Positions 1 through 6,586 of a stretch of 6,586 nucleotides of DNA are shown piece after piece. The notes under the pieces are model-generated. The model was not told the origin of the DNA and ran no database searches. It worked only from the letters and a program-made list of their open reading frames with translations. The stretch spans positions 1 through 6,586 of the forward strand of contig CACXFP010000140.1 of NCBI GenBank assembly GCA_902766985.1, written 5' to 3'. The DNA comes from an uncultured Bacteroidia bacterium (GTDB lineage: Bacteria; Bacteroidota; Bacteroidia; Bacteroidales; UBA932). Every line of letters starts with the position of its first letter. The first letter of the stretch is position 1. The translations under genes were made by a program, and so were the position numbers.

Positions 1-505
1 GACCTGCGTCCTCTTCGGAGACGGGGCCGGAGCCGTAGTACTCACTGACGGAGACAACATCAAAGGAATCAACCTGCACGCAGAGCCCTCACCGGACAAG
101 ATCTGGCAGAAACGGGCCCTTGAACCCACCCCTTACGTAAACAAGGAAGAAATCACGGTCCCTCTCCAGATGAAGGGGCGCGACGTGTTCCGTTTTGCCG
201 TAAACGCATCTACCACTCAGGTTGAAGCACTGCTGGACGAATGCGGAATGACCAAGGACCAGGTAAGCTATTACATGGTCCATCAGGCCAATGCCAGAAT
301 TATCGACGCCATCAAACAGTATATGGCGGAACCGGATGAAAAATTCCCCACCAACATTGCCGATCACGGCAATTCATCCTCCGCATCCTGCACCATCCTG
401 TTGGACGAGACCGTCCGCAAAGGAATCATCAAGAAAGGGGACATCCTGGTTTTCAGCGCCTTCGGAGCCGGTCTCCTCTCCGCTGCAGCCATCCTCGAAT
501 GGTAA
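1..505 (+). CDS. fabH: 3-oxoacyl-ACP synthase III (FabH-type), C-terminal half, 5' end outside window
   Basis: FabH condenses a short acyl-CoA with malonyl-ACP to start fatty-acid synthesis in the cytoplasm. The reading frame is open from the window edge (first whole codon at position 2), and 167 residues are visible out of the roughly 330 usual for the family. The visible part starts at the family motif FGDGAGA (visible residues 5-11). It includes the catalytic His in VHQAN (codon 281-283) and the catalytic Asn in HGNSSSAS (codon 371-373). The nucleophilic Cys would lie upstream of the window. The ATG at 170 is internal, not a start. The C-terminus reads FGAGLLSAAAILEW, whereas typical FabH has something like FGGGxTWGxAL, so this may be a divergent paralogue or a specialised KAS III. 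The family call is firm; identity as the housekeeping FabH is less certain. A promoter-like element separates it from fabF. Confidence 0.88.
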   Translation, partial: TCVLFGDGAGAVVLTDGDNIKGINLHAEPSPDKIWQKRALEPTPYVNKEEITVPLQMKGRDVFRFAVNASTTQVEALLDECGMTKDQVSYYMVHQANARIIDAIKQYMAEPDEKFPTNIADHGNSSSASCTILLDETVRKGIIKKGDILVFSAFGAGLLSAAAILEW

Positions 506-542
506 TTTTTCCCGTAAAGGACCATTTTCAAAGGAATTATAT

Positions 543-550
543 TATTTTTG
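543..550 (+). promoter_or_regulatory. Bacteroidetes-type -7 promoter element upstream of fabF
   Basis: TATTTTTG matches the Bacteroidetes primary-sigma -7 consensus TAnnTTTG and is followed by CA. It lies in an AT-rich 81-nt gap between the fabH stop and the fabF start, 36 nt before the fabF ATG. A transcript would start near 555-560 and give a leader of about 30 nt. The -33 box is not convincing: the nearest T-run (524-527) is only 15 nt upstream, closer than usual. I see no terminator hairpin in this gap, so read-through from fabH is also possible. Confidence 0.55.
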
Positions 551-586
551 CACACTTGAACCAATAAAGAACCAAGCGAATTGCTC

Positions 587-1846
587 ATGGAAAACAAAAG
601 AGTGGTAATCACCGGAATGGGAATCATTTCCCCCGTAGGGAACGACATACCGACCTTCTGGAACAATCTCATCAACGGATATTGCGGGATCGATTATATC
701 AATGACTTCCCCACAGAGAACCTTCCCGTCAGGATTGCGGGCAAGATCAAGGATTTCCATCCCGAAGACTATGACATGGACAAGCCCTTCGTCCGCAAAC
801 AGGACCTCTTCACACAGTACGGGATGGCAGCCGCATGGCAGGCCGTAAAACAGTCCGGACTCGTGAGCGAAGGCGAAGGAAAGAACATAGACCCCTTCAG
901 GTTCGGCGTCTACGTCGGCTCGGGAATCGGCGGTTTCGAAGTCCAGTACCGCGAGACAGCCAAGATGATCGACGACCCTTCCGGCCAGTGGATATCCCCC
1001 CTGTTCATCCCCACGATGATTTCCAACATCGCTGCCGGGCACATCGCCATCAAGCACCACGCTGAAGGCCCCTGCCTCGACATAGTCACGGCATGCGCAA
1101 CCTCCTCCCACTGCCTCGGAGAAGCCTTCAGGGCCATCCGTCACGGGTATGCCGACGCTATCATAGCAGGTGGCTGCGAGAATGCGACCATCCCTCTTGG
1201 AATCGCAGGGTTCGCCAATGCCAAGGCCCTTTCCAGGGCGGAAGACCCCAAATACGCATCCCTGCCCTTCAACCTCAACCGCAAGGGATTCGTGATGGGT
1301 GACGGATCCGGCATCCTCGTCCTTGAAGAGTATGAGCACGCCGTTGCAAGGGGCGCGACCATCCTCGGCGAGATGGTAGGATACGGCAACACCTGCGACG
1401 CGTACCATCCCACGGCACCCAGGCCGGACGGATCCACCCAGGCCAAGAGCATCTCCCTCGCCCTTGAGGAAGCAGGATTCGACGAGAAGAAAGACAACCT
1501 TTACATCAACGCCCACGGCACCGGAACCCACCTCAATGACGTGGCCGAAACCACCGCATACAAGGTTGCCCTCGGCGATTTCGCATACAAGGCGCACATC
1601 AGCTCCATAAAGTCCATGACCGGACACATGTTCGGTGCGGCCGGTGCGGCCGAAGCCATCGCCACCGTCCTGGCGCTTAAGGAGGGCATCATCCCTCCCA
1701 CCATCAACCTGGACTGCCCCGATCCCGAGTGCGACCTGGACTACACCCCCAACGTCGCCCTCAAGAGCGACATAACCCTCGGAATCTCCGATTCCCTCGG
1801 TTTCGGAGGCCACAACGCATGCGTGGCTTTCCGCCGATATGAATAA
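587..1846 (+). CDS. fabF: 3-oxoacyl-ACP synthase II (KAS II)
   Basis: FabF elongates acyl-ACP by decarboxylative condensation with malonyl-ACP in the cytoplasm. The protein is 419 residues, close to the roughly 412 usual for the family. The N-terminus RVVITGMGIISPVGN is the classic ketosynthase opening. The thiolase-fold triad is complete: Cys170 in TACATSS, His310 in NAHGTGT and His347 in MTGH. Lys342 in SIKSMTGH is also present, and the spacing equals E. coli FabF C163/K335/H303/H340 shifted by seven. The C-terminal GFGGHN motif (GISDSLGFGGHNACVAF) is intact. I chose ATG 587 because it gives the standard N-terminus. An in-frame TTG at 581 would add only two residues. No Shine-Dalgarno is seen; the leader is A-rich, as is common in this phylum. 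It is probably the first gene of an operon with fabZ and sppA. The ketosynthase call is very firm. A role in a secondary lipid pathway rather than bulk synthesis cannot be excluded. Confidence 0.95.
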   Translation: MENKRVVITGMGIISPVGNDIPTFWNNLINGYCGIDYINDFPTENLPVRIAGKIKDFHPEDYDMDKPFVRKQDLFTQYGMAAAWQAVKQSGLVSEGEGKNIDPFRFGVYVGSGIGGFEVQYRETAKMIDDPSGQWISPLFIPTMISNIAAGHIAIKHHAEGPCLDIVTACATSSHCLGEAFRAIRHGYADAIIAGGCENATIPLGIAGFANAKALSRAEDPKYASLPFNLNRKGFVMGDGSGILVLEEYEHAVARGATILGEMVGYGNTCDAYHPTAPRPDGSTQAKSISLALEEAGFDEKKDNLYINAHGTGTHLNDVAETTAYKVALGDFAYKAHISSIKSMTGHMFGAAGAAEAIATVLALKEGIIPPTINLDCPDPECDLDYTPNVALKSDITLGISDSLGFGGHNACVAFRRYE

Positions 1847-1847
1847 T

Positions 1848-1857
1848 AGGAAAAGGA
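1848..1857 (+). promoter_or_regulatory. Shine-Dalgarno-like site for fabZ
   Basis: The 12-nt gap between fabF and fabZ contains AGGAAAAGGA. The first AGGA sits 7 nt before the fabZ ATG, a good spacing for ribosome binding, while the second is too close. It supports the ATG at 1859 and is the clearest purine-rich site before any start in the window. Confidence 0.5.
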
Positions 1858-1858
1858 T

Positions 1859-2290
1859 ATGAACAAAGACGAAATTAAGAAATTCCTTCCCCATAGGGAA
1901 CCGATGCTTCTGATCGAGGAAGCCGTCATCGACGCCGACGGCACCGCTCACGCCAAATACACGGTCAAGGAAGACGAGTTCTTCACCAGGGGCCATTTCC
2001 CCGGAAATCCCATCGTGCCGGGCGTCATCCTCTGCGAGATCATGGCACAAAGCTGCTCGATCATCGTCAAGGACGAGATTCCCGGAAACATGACCCTCTA
2101 CGCCGGACTCGACAAGGTAAGGTTCAAGAATTCGGTAAAGCCCGGTGACGTATGTGAAGTAACGGCAAAGCTCAACGACCGCAGGGGCACAGGAGCTACA
2201 ACTATGTTCTTCTGCAGCGCCAAGCTGGAAGTTGACGGGAAGCTCTGCTGCAAAGGCGAGCTCACTTTCGTCCTGAAGCCGCTGCCCTGA
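1859..2290 (+). CDS. fabZ: 3-hydroxyacyl-ACP dehydratase, standalone FabZ
   Basis: FabZ removes water from (3R)-hydroxyacyl-ACP to give trans-2-enoyl-ACP, the third step of each elongation cycle. The protein is 143 residues, the normal size for a single hot-dog domain. It opens with IKKFLPHREPMLLIE, as typical FabZ does. It carries the signature GHFPGNPIVPGV with catalytic His46, and CEIMAQS with catalytic Glu60; the 14-residue spacing is the usual one. The next family block, YAGLDKVRFKNSVKPGD, is also present. It lies 12 nt after fabF and 25 nt before sppA, so it is almost certainly cotranscribed with fabF. In many Bacteroidetes the FabZ domain is fused to LpxC. This copy is unfused, so it may be a second dehydratase paired with the neighbouring ketosynthases; that last step is inference. 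Confidence 0.93.
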   Translation: MNKDEIKKFLPHREPMLLIEEAVIDADGTAHAKYTVKEDEFFTRGHFPGNPIVPGVILCEIMAQSCSIIVKDEIPGNMTLYAGLDKVRFKNSVKPGDVCEVTAKLNDRRGTGATTMFFCSAKLEVDGKLCCKGELTFVLKPLP

Positions 2291-2315
2291 CAGATAAAAG
2301 ATCAATGACAGCTAT

Positions 2316-4118
2316 ATGAAAGATTTTGTCAAAATGGTGCTGGCCGTAATGACCGGCATCTTTCTTATGGGAATCCTCGGATTCTTCATGTTCATAACCT
2401 TCATCGGCAGCCTTGCGGCCGCAGGCAGCGTCAAGCCCGCCCTTCCCCGCACCGGAGTCCTTGAAATCGACATGTCGGTCGTTTCGGTGTCCGACCAGGG
2501 GCAGCCAGCCGACCCGATGTCCGTCATACAGAGCGGCAGCATCAACGAAACCATCACGCTTTGGAGCGCCGTTCAGGCGATAAACAACGCGGCCTCCGAT
2601 CCAGGCGTCAAATTCATCTATCTCAAGCCTGACGGAGGCTCTGCCAGCATCACCCAGCTCCAGGAAATAAGGACAGCCCTGCTGAATTTCCGCTCCAGCG
2701 GGAAGCCGGTCATTTCCTATATCGAGAATCCCTCCACCGGAAGCTACTACCTCGCTACAGCCGCCGACAAGGTCTTCATGACATCCCACCCGGGCGGAAG
2801 CAACATGGTCACGGGAATCGGCAGCCAGATGATCTTCCTCGGAGACCTCCTGGACAAGTTCCAGGTGAATGTCCAGCTCATCAGGCACGGCAAATACAAG
2901 AGCGCAGGAGAGATGTTCACACGCAGCGAGGCCTCGCCCGAGAATCTGGAGCAGAACCAGGTGATGGTGAATTCCATGTGGAAAAGCATCTCTTCCGAGA
3001 TCTGCAAGAGCAGGGGGATATCGGAAGATTATCTCAACTCTTCCATCGACAATCTCGAGCTCAACCTCCCCGAAGACTTCCTCTCCCATTCCCTCGTGGA
3101 CGGACTGCTCACCAAGGACGAACTGAAATCGAAGCTCGCAACCTATTTCATGGCAGACGATTTCTCGAAGGTCCGCCTGATAGGTTTCAACGACTACGTC
3201 AAGGCAAAGGTCTTCCCCAACCTCCGGGCCAGGAAGAAGATCGCCATCATCTATGCTGAAGGGGAAATCGTGGACGGGACAGATCCGCGCCAGGTTTCAG
3301 GTGACGCATTCTCAAGGATGATTTCCGCTGTCCGGGCCGACTCGACCGTGAAGGCCGTCGTGCTAAGGGTGAATTCTCCCGGAGGCAGCGTTATCGGCTC
3401 CGACAAGATCCGTGACGAGATTGCCCTTACGCAGAAGTGCAAACCGGTCATTGCTTCGTACGGCGATTATGCAGCATCCGGAGGATATTGGATTTCAAGC
3501 GCTTGCGACAAGATTTTCTCCAATTCCACCACCCTTACCGGTTCCATTGGAGTCTTCGGAATGATTCCGGACCTGAGCAGGACCATCAAGAACGTGGCCC
3601 ACGTCAACATAACTTCGGTCACTTCCAACAAGCACGGAGACATGTATTCCCTCATGCGGCCATTCGACAAGGACGAGAACGCATTCATGCAGGCCTCGAT
3701 CGAGGATGTATATGAGAAGTTCGTCTCCTTGGTGGCTGAGGGCAGGAACAAGACGAAGGAATATGTGGATTCCATAGCCCAGGGCCGCGTATGGACAGGA
3801 GACGATGCCCTCAGGCTCGGTCTGGTCGATGAAATAGGCACCCTAGAAAACGCCCTTCACTATGCTGCATCCGTCGCCAGCCCCACGGCCGACCCTTCTC
3901 TCGACTCGTGGCAGGTCGTGGAGTATCCCGCACAGATGACCTTCATGCAGATGCTCCTCGCTTCGATGGGAAACATGCAGGAAGAGCCCTATGTCCTGGC
4001 AGGTAAGGATTTCAGGAATACGGTGAAGGCCGTAAAGGACTGGTCCAAAGCCTGGGAAAAGGACGGGGACGGCAACCTGATCTTTGCCAGGATGCCTTAT
4101 GAAATGAGAATCAGATAA
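2316..4118 (+). CDS. sppA: Signal peptide peptidase SppA, 67-kDa type, membrane-anchored Ser/Lys protease
   Basis: SppA degrades cleaved signal peptides and other membrane-associated peptides, with its active domain on the periplasmic side of the inner membrane. The protein is 600 residues, the long form made of two tandem ClpP-like domains. Residues about 7-37 are a hydrophobic anchor. The N-terminal domain carries the general base Lys195 in GKYKSAGEMF. The C-terminal domain carries the nucleophile Ser388 in GDYAASGGYWIS. The 193-residue separation resembles E. coli K209/S409. LRVNSPGGSVIGSDKI and TGSIGVFGMIPD are further family blocks in the C-terminal domain. The ATG at 2316 starts directly before the membrane anchor and lies 25 nt after the fabZ stop. 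No strong ribosome-binding site is visible. With no promoter match in that gap, it probably belongs to the fabF-fabZ operon. Its last 8 bp overlap the 3' end of tilS on the other strand. No residue expected for catalysis is missing. Confidence 0.93.
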   Translation: MKDFVKMVLAVMTGIFLMGILGFFMFITFIGSLAAAGSVKPALPRTGVLEIDMSVVSVSDQGQPADPMSVIQSGSINETITLWSAVQAINNAASDPGVKFIYLKPDGGSASITQLQEIRTALLNFRSSGKPVISYIENPSTGSYYLATAADKVFMTSHPGGSNMVTGIGSQMIFLGDLLDKFQVNVQLIRHGKYKSAGEMFTRSEASPENLEQNQVMVNSMWKSISSEICKSRGISEDYLNSSIDNLELNLPEDFLSHSLVDGLLTKDELKSKLATYFMADDFSKVRLIGFNDYVKAKVFPNLRARKKIAIIYAEGEIVDGTDPRQVSGDAFSRMISAVRADSTVKAVVLRVNSPGGSVIGSDKIRDEIALTQKCKPVIASYGDYAASGGYWISSACDKIFSNSTTLTGSIGVFGMIPDLSRTIKNVAHVNITSVTSNKHGDMYSLMRPFDKDENAFMQASIEDVYEKFVSLVAEGRNKTKEYVDSIAQGRVWTGDDALRLGLVDEIGTLENALHYAASVASPTADPSLDSWQVVEYPAQMTFMQMLLASMGNMQEEPYVLAGKDFRNTVKAVKDWSKAWEKDGDGNLIFARMPYEMRIR

Positions 4119-5496
4119 TCTTTATCTCGGTCACCATCACAGTGGTGTCCGTGACCTTCACTGAGTCGTCGATCCTCTCGCCGAGGATGCCGTCGACGCG
4201 GGAGCCGGAATGAGCGATCACTCCGGCTTTTCCTTTGCCCAGAAGGCCCTTCTTCCCATCGGAGAAAATATCGCTGAGTTTGCGGCGTCCCCTCATCCCC
4301 AGAGGGACCATCCAGTCACCGTCGTTCCACGAACGGACTATGAAAGGGAACCTGAAGACCCCGGAATCGAATACAAGGGTTCCGGCAGGCCGTTTGGGAT
4401 CCTCGCCCATGAGCCAGGGGCGGACTGAGACCCGGAATTGCACGTCGCCGAACCTGTATTCACCAGGCCCCTCCACCACGGTAACGGCCTTTTCCTCCCT
4501 TACCTTCACGCTCCCGTCAACCACGGTGATGTCATTGGGAGACAGCACGGCCTTGGCGGAAGGGCTGCAGAATACGCGGCCACCGAAATTCAGGGGATCC
4601 GCAACCGACCTGGCAAGGGCAGATATAGTTTCTGAGGAAAAACCGAACGGTTCGAGAAAGCGGAAAAGGACGTACTCCCAATTCGGATCGGAGGTAAGGG
4701 CGCCGAGGGTCAACTTGAGCAATTCCTTTCCGGAAGTCTCTTCGGATATACTCGGGCGGACCGCTTCGAAATAACTGTCCGCCACGGAGTTGACCTGTGA
4801 GAAATAGCCGGTCTCCGCGCTGAATGTCTTGATGAAGGATGGGTTTATCCTTGAAAAGACCGGGAAAACCTCGTTCCTTATCATGTTGCGTTTATACTTT
4901 GATTCCGAATTAGTCCTGTCCTCGTGAAAGCCGATGCCGTGACTGGCGGCGTAACCCTCGATCTCCTCGCGGGAAAAAGACAGCAGCGGTCTGAAGAGGG
5001 TGACCCCGCAACCTTCGACAGGGACGGCGGACACTTGCCTGATACCCTGTAACCCCCTGGATCCCGTCCCCCGGAGAAGATTGAGTATCAGAGTCTCTGC
5101 GTTGTCGTTGGCATTATGGGCGACGACAACGGCATCGAAGCTCTCCCTGGAACAGATTTCCGCGAAAAAGGAATACCTGAGATCCCTCGCAGCCATCTCG
5201 ATACTGATGCCGCGCCCGGAAGCGTAGCCTACGGTATCGAAGCCCCTGGCGAAAAGCCTGGCTCCATTGGATTCGCACCAGGAAGATACAAGCTCCTCGT
5301 CCGAATCGCTTTCTTCTCCCCTCAGGCGGAAATTGCAATGTGCGACGGCAAAGAAAGGACGCAGGGCGGAGGCTGCGAACAGATCCGCCATCACCATGGA
5401 ATCAACGCCCCCGCTCACGGCCAGCAGGAATCTGGGTCCCGCCTTGCCGAGGGAGGAGGAAAAGTTCCCCAAGATAGCGTCGAAACGCTGTTGCAT
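4111..5496 (-). CDS. tilS: tRNA(Ile)-lysidine synthetase TilS
   Basis: TilS uses ATP and lysine to convert C34 of the CAU-anticodon tRNA(Ile) to lysidine. This switches the tRNA from Met/AUG to Ile/AUA decoding, and the gene is normally essential. The protein is 461 residues, within the usual range. The N-type ATP pyrophosphatase loop SGGVDS is at residues 28-33 (AVSGGVDSMVMADL). It is followed by AHCNFRLRGEESD (52-64) and by HNANDNAETLILNLLRGTG (127-145), the second nucleotide-binding block. In that block the first position of the usual DD pair is Asn. The C-terminal substrate-binding domain shows its hallmark at residues 388-413, containing GDWMVPLGMRG and then KLSDIF. The ATG (5496-5494) overlaps the upstream barrel gene's stop as TGATG, so translation is probably coupled. 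A weak purine run (AAGAAAG) precedes it. The 3' end overlaps sppA by 8 bp, tail to tail. Confidence 0.94.
   Translation of the reverse strand: MQQRFDAILGNFSSSLGKAGPRFLLAVSGGVDSMVMADLFAASALRPFFAVAHCNFRLRGEESDSDEELVSSWCESNGARLFARGFDTVGYASGRGISIEMAARDLRYSFFAEICSRESFDAVVVAHNANDNAETLILNLLRGTGSRGLQGIRQVSAVPVEGCGVTLFRPLLSFSREEIEGYAASHGIGFHEDRTNSESKYKRNMIRNEVFPVFSRINPSFIKTFSAETGYFSQVNSVADSYFEAVRPSISEETSGKELLKLTLGALTSDPNWEYVLFRFLEPFGFSSETISALARSVADPLNFGGRVFCSPSAKAVLSPNDITVVDGSVKVREEKAVTVVEGPGEYRFGDVQFRVSVRPWLMGEDPKRPAGTLVFDSGVFRFPFIVRSWNDGDWMVPLGMRGRRKLSDIFSDGKKGLLGKGKAGVIAHSGSRVDGILGERIDDSVKVTDTTVMVTEIKII
4129..4156. other. Inverted repeat just after the sppA stop, inside the tilS 3' coding end
   Basis: GGTCAC (4129-4134) and GTGACC (4151-4156) can form a 6-bp stem. 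Nested in the loop region is an overlapping alternative, CACCA (4132-4136) with TGGTG (4143-4147). The element begins 11 nt after the sppA stop. No T-tract follows on the + strand, so it is not a canonical intrinsic terminator. It also encodes the repetitive TilS tail (VTDTTVMVTE), so it may be a by-product of the Val/Thr codons. It could slow or stop transcription between convergent genes, but the sequence alone does not prove this. Confidence 0.25.
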
Positions 5497-6586
5497 CAGT
5501 CTTTCTTGCTCGCGAACGTGTAAGTGAAGCCAAAGGCGAAGTTCTCCATGAACTGGACCCTGCGACGTCCGTCGGGATATTTGTCAACATCCTTCTCCTG
5601 GACGATATACACCGTGTCGTCATAGATGAGGTTGGTGGTGAAGTTCAGGGAGAAGTACTTGGCGACCTTCCAGAAGAGCCTGGTATCCCAGTTCACCCTG
5701 ACATTCTGGGGTTTACGGAGATAGTCAGAGAAGAGGAGCAGGTGGGTGGTGGCTGTAAAGTTGTCATTGACCTGCATCTTGGCATCGAGGGTCAGCTGGG
5801 CACCGAATTCAAACCTCCCAGGGTAGAAATACTTTCCGATGGCCTCCCCCTTGAGCACGTAGTTGTCATAGGTGGCGGAGGCGGCTTCGTTGTAGGCCTC
5901 TAGTTCGGAGTCACTCAGGTTTTTCTTGAGTTTCATGCCGTAGGTAGGACGGAGCGCCTCCCTGGAAACGATCGTGAAACCTCCCGTGAGCGGCGCGAAG
6001 TTTACGGTAAGCCATTTGTTGGGCACCCAGTCGATACCAAGTCCAAGGTTCACGATCGCAGGGGAAAGGAATCCGGACTTGAGAAGCCTGGCATCACGCC
6101 ATTCCTTCCTTGAGGGCTCCTCACCTGAGATATTGGTCGGGGTCGGATAGGTGAAGCCGTTGGAGAACTGGTTCTGGAAGGTAAACTTAGCCGAATAGCT
6201 CATCTTTGCCGTAGCCTTGTAACCGGCCGTGCTCTCGAACAGCAGGCGGTCCGTATTCTTCTGGATTATGGGCTTGTCCTCGGAATACAGGAAACCATAG
6301 TCTATCTGGAGACGGTTCTTCCAGATAAACTTGTCCTTGGCATAATTGGCGTTGGCGTCAAGATAGGATTTCAGGACCACGTTGTTGTATCCTCCCTTGG
6401 CCCAGTTGGTATATCCCGTCTGGATGAAATTGATGTTTGTGGTGAGAGTATTGGTCCAATAGTTGGGCTTGGGCGCCTCGACCGTGACCTGAGGAGCACT
6501 GGAAATGGCCTTGGCGGCTTCTTCCGCCGCTTTCTGGGCATCTTCCTGCGCAAAAGCCGGGACGCCGAGTAGCGCCGCAGCCGTCA
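5496..6586 (-). CDS. DUF3078-type outer-membrane beta-barrel protein, N-terminus just outside window
   Basis: The reading frame is open to the window edge (first whole codon 6584-6582), giving 362 visible residues. The visible N-terminus, TAAALLGVPAFA followed by QED, is the end of a Sec signal peptide with an AxA cleavage site after visible residue 12, so only a few residues are missing. A short Ala/Glu/Lys-rich linker (13-40) follows. Next comes the DUF3078 signature around residues 43-68 (NFIQTGYTNWAKGGYNN), then alternating aromatic beta-strands with blocks such as RLQIDYGF and DRLLFESTAGYKA, and a final strand FAFGFTYTF near the C-terminus. The GTG at 6380 is an internal Val, not the start. 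The family is common in Bacteroidetes and is thought to sit in the outer membrane; its function is unknown. Its stop shares one base with the tilS start, so both are probably in one transcript. The promoter would lie beyond 6586. Confidence 0.85.
   Translation of the reverse strand, partial: TAAALLGVPAFAQEDAQKAAEEAAKAISSAPQVTVEAPKPNYWTNTLTTNINFIQTGYTNWAKGGYNNVVLKSYLDANANYAKDKFIWKNRLQIDYGFLYSEDKPIIQKNTDRLLFESTAGYKATAKMSYSAKFTFQNQFSNGFTYPTPTNISGEEPSRKEWRDARLLKSGFLSPAIVNLGLGIDWVPNKWLTVNFAPLTGGFTIVSREALRPTYGMKLKKNLSDSELEAYNEAASATYDNYVLKGEAIGKYFYPGRFEFGAQLTLDAKMQVNDNFTATTHLLLFSDYLRKPQNVRVNWDTRLFWKVAKYFSLNFTTNLIYDDTVYIVQEKDVDKYPDGRRRVQFMENFAFGFTYTFASKKD

Noticed and set aside
506..586. Possible intrinsic terminator for fabH in the gap before fabF
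   Set aside because: T-runs are present but no stem-loop precedes them. The AT-rich sequence is better explained by the promoter-like element.
542..2305. 587-codon minus-strand open frame opposite fabF and fabZ
   Set aside because: It is exactly in register with the sense codons and arises from the absence of TTA, CTA and TCA codons. It starts at TTG, has no recognisable domain, and both sense genes have complete active sites.
2262..3089. 275-codon minus-strand open frame opposite the start of sppA
   Set aside because: It is also in register with sppA codons and is low-complexity in character. No family motif is visible, so it is a shadow of sppA codon bias.
4235..4774. 179-codon plus-strand frame opposite tilS
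   Set aside because: Ser/Pro/Arg-rich translation with no motif, lying fully inside the well-supported tilS gene on the other strand.
5114..5155. Asn in place of the first Asp of the paired acidic motif in TilS (HNANDNAET), as a sign of lost activity
   Set aside because: The PP-loop, the second Asp, the Glu-Thr that follows and the C-terminal substrate domain are all intact, and I believe variation at this position occurs among family members.
6371..6553. 60-codon Arg/Pro-rich minus-strand frame near the window end
   Set aside because: It overlaps the signal-peptide and DUF3078 signature region in another frame. The barrel reading frame explains this DNA much better.

Overview
The window looks like chromosomal DNA of a Bacteroidota member, probably order Bacteroidales. 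Three things point that way. A DUF3078-type outer-membrane barrel protein, a family largely confined to this phylum, is encoded at one end. A near-perfect Bacteroidetes -7 promoter element (TAnnTTTG) lies before fabF. Most starts lack a strong Shine-Dalgarno sequence. The DNA is moderately GC-rich, with C/G-ending codons and frequent AGG arginine. Genus cannot be fixed by eye.

Layout. Positions 1-505 (+) hold the C-terminal half of a FabH-type ketoacyl-ACP synthase III. An 81-nt gap (506-586) carries the promoter-like element. Then come fabF (587-1846), fabZ (1859-2290) and sppA (2316-4118), all on +, with gaps of only 12 and 25 nt, so they probably form one operon. On the minus strand, a DUF3078 barrel protein (6586 down to 5496, N-terminus just outside the window) reads into tilS (5496-4111) through a TGATG stop/start overlap. 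tilS and sppA converge and overlap by 8 bp at their 3' ends. The window is almost entirely coding, and no stretch above 300 bases lacks a gene.

How the genes fit together. FabH starts fatty-acid chains, FabF elongates them and FabZ dehydrates the 3-hydroxyacyl intermediate. The ACP and the two reductases are not in view, so this is a partial set. SppA, a membrane Ser/Lys peptidase, follows in the same transcription unit, which gives the + strand block a membrane/envelope theme. The minus-strand pair joins an envelope protein to TilS, the enzyme that makes lysidine in the tRNA(Ile) anticodon.

I found no mobile element, CRISPR array, RNA gene or defence system, and nothing that convincingly amounts to an undescribed system. 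The points most worth a second look are the possibly secondary fab set (divergent FabH C-terminus, standalone FabZ), the coupling of a barrel protein to tilS, and the convergent sppA/tilS overlap with a small inverted repeat just inside tilS.
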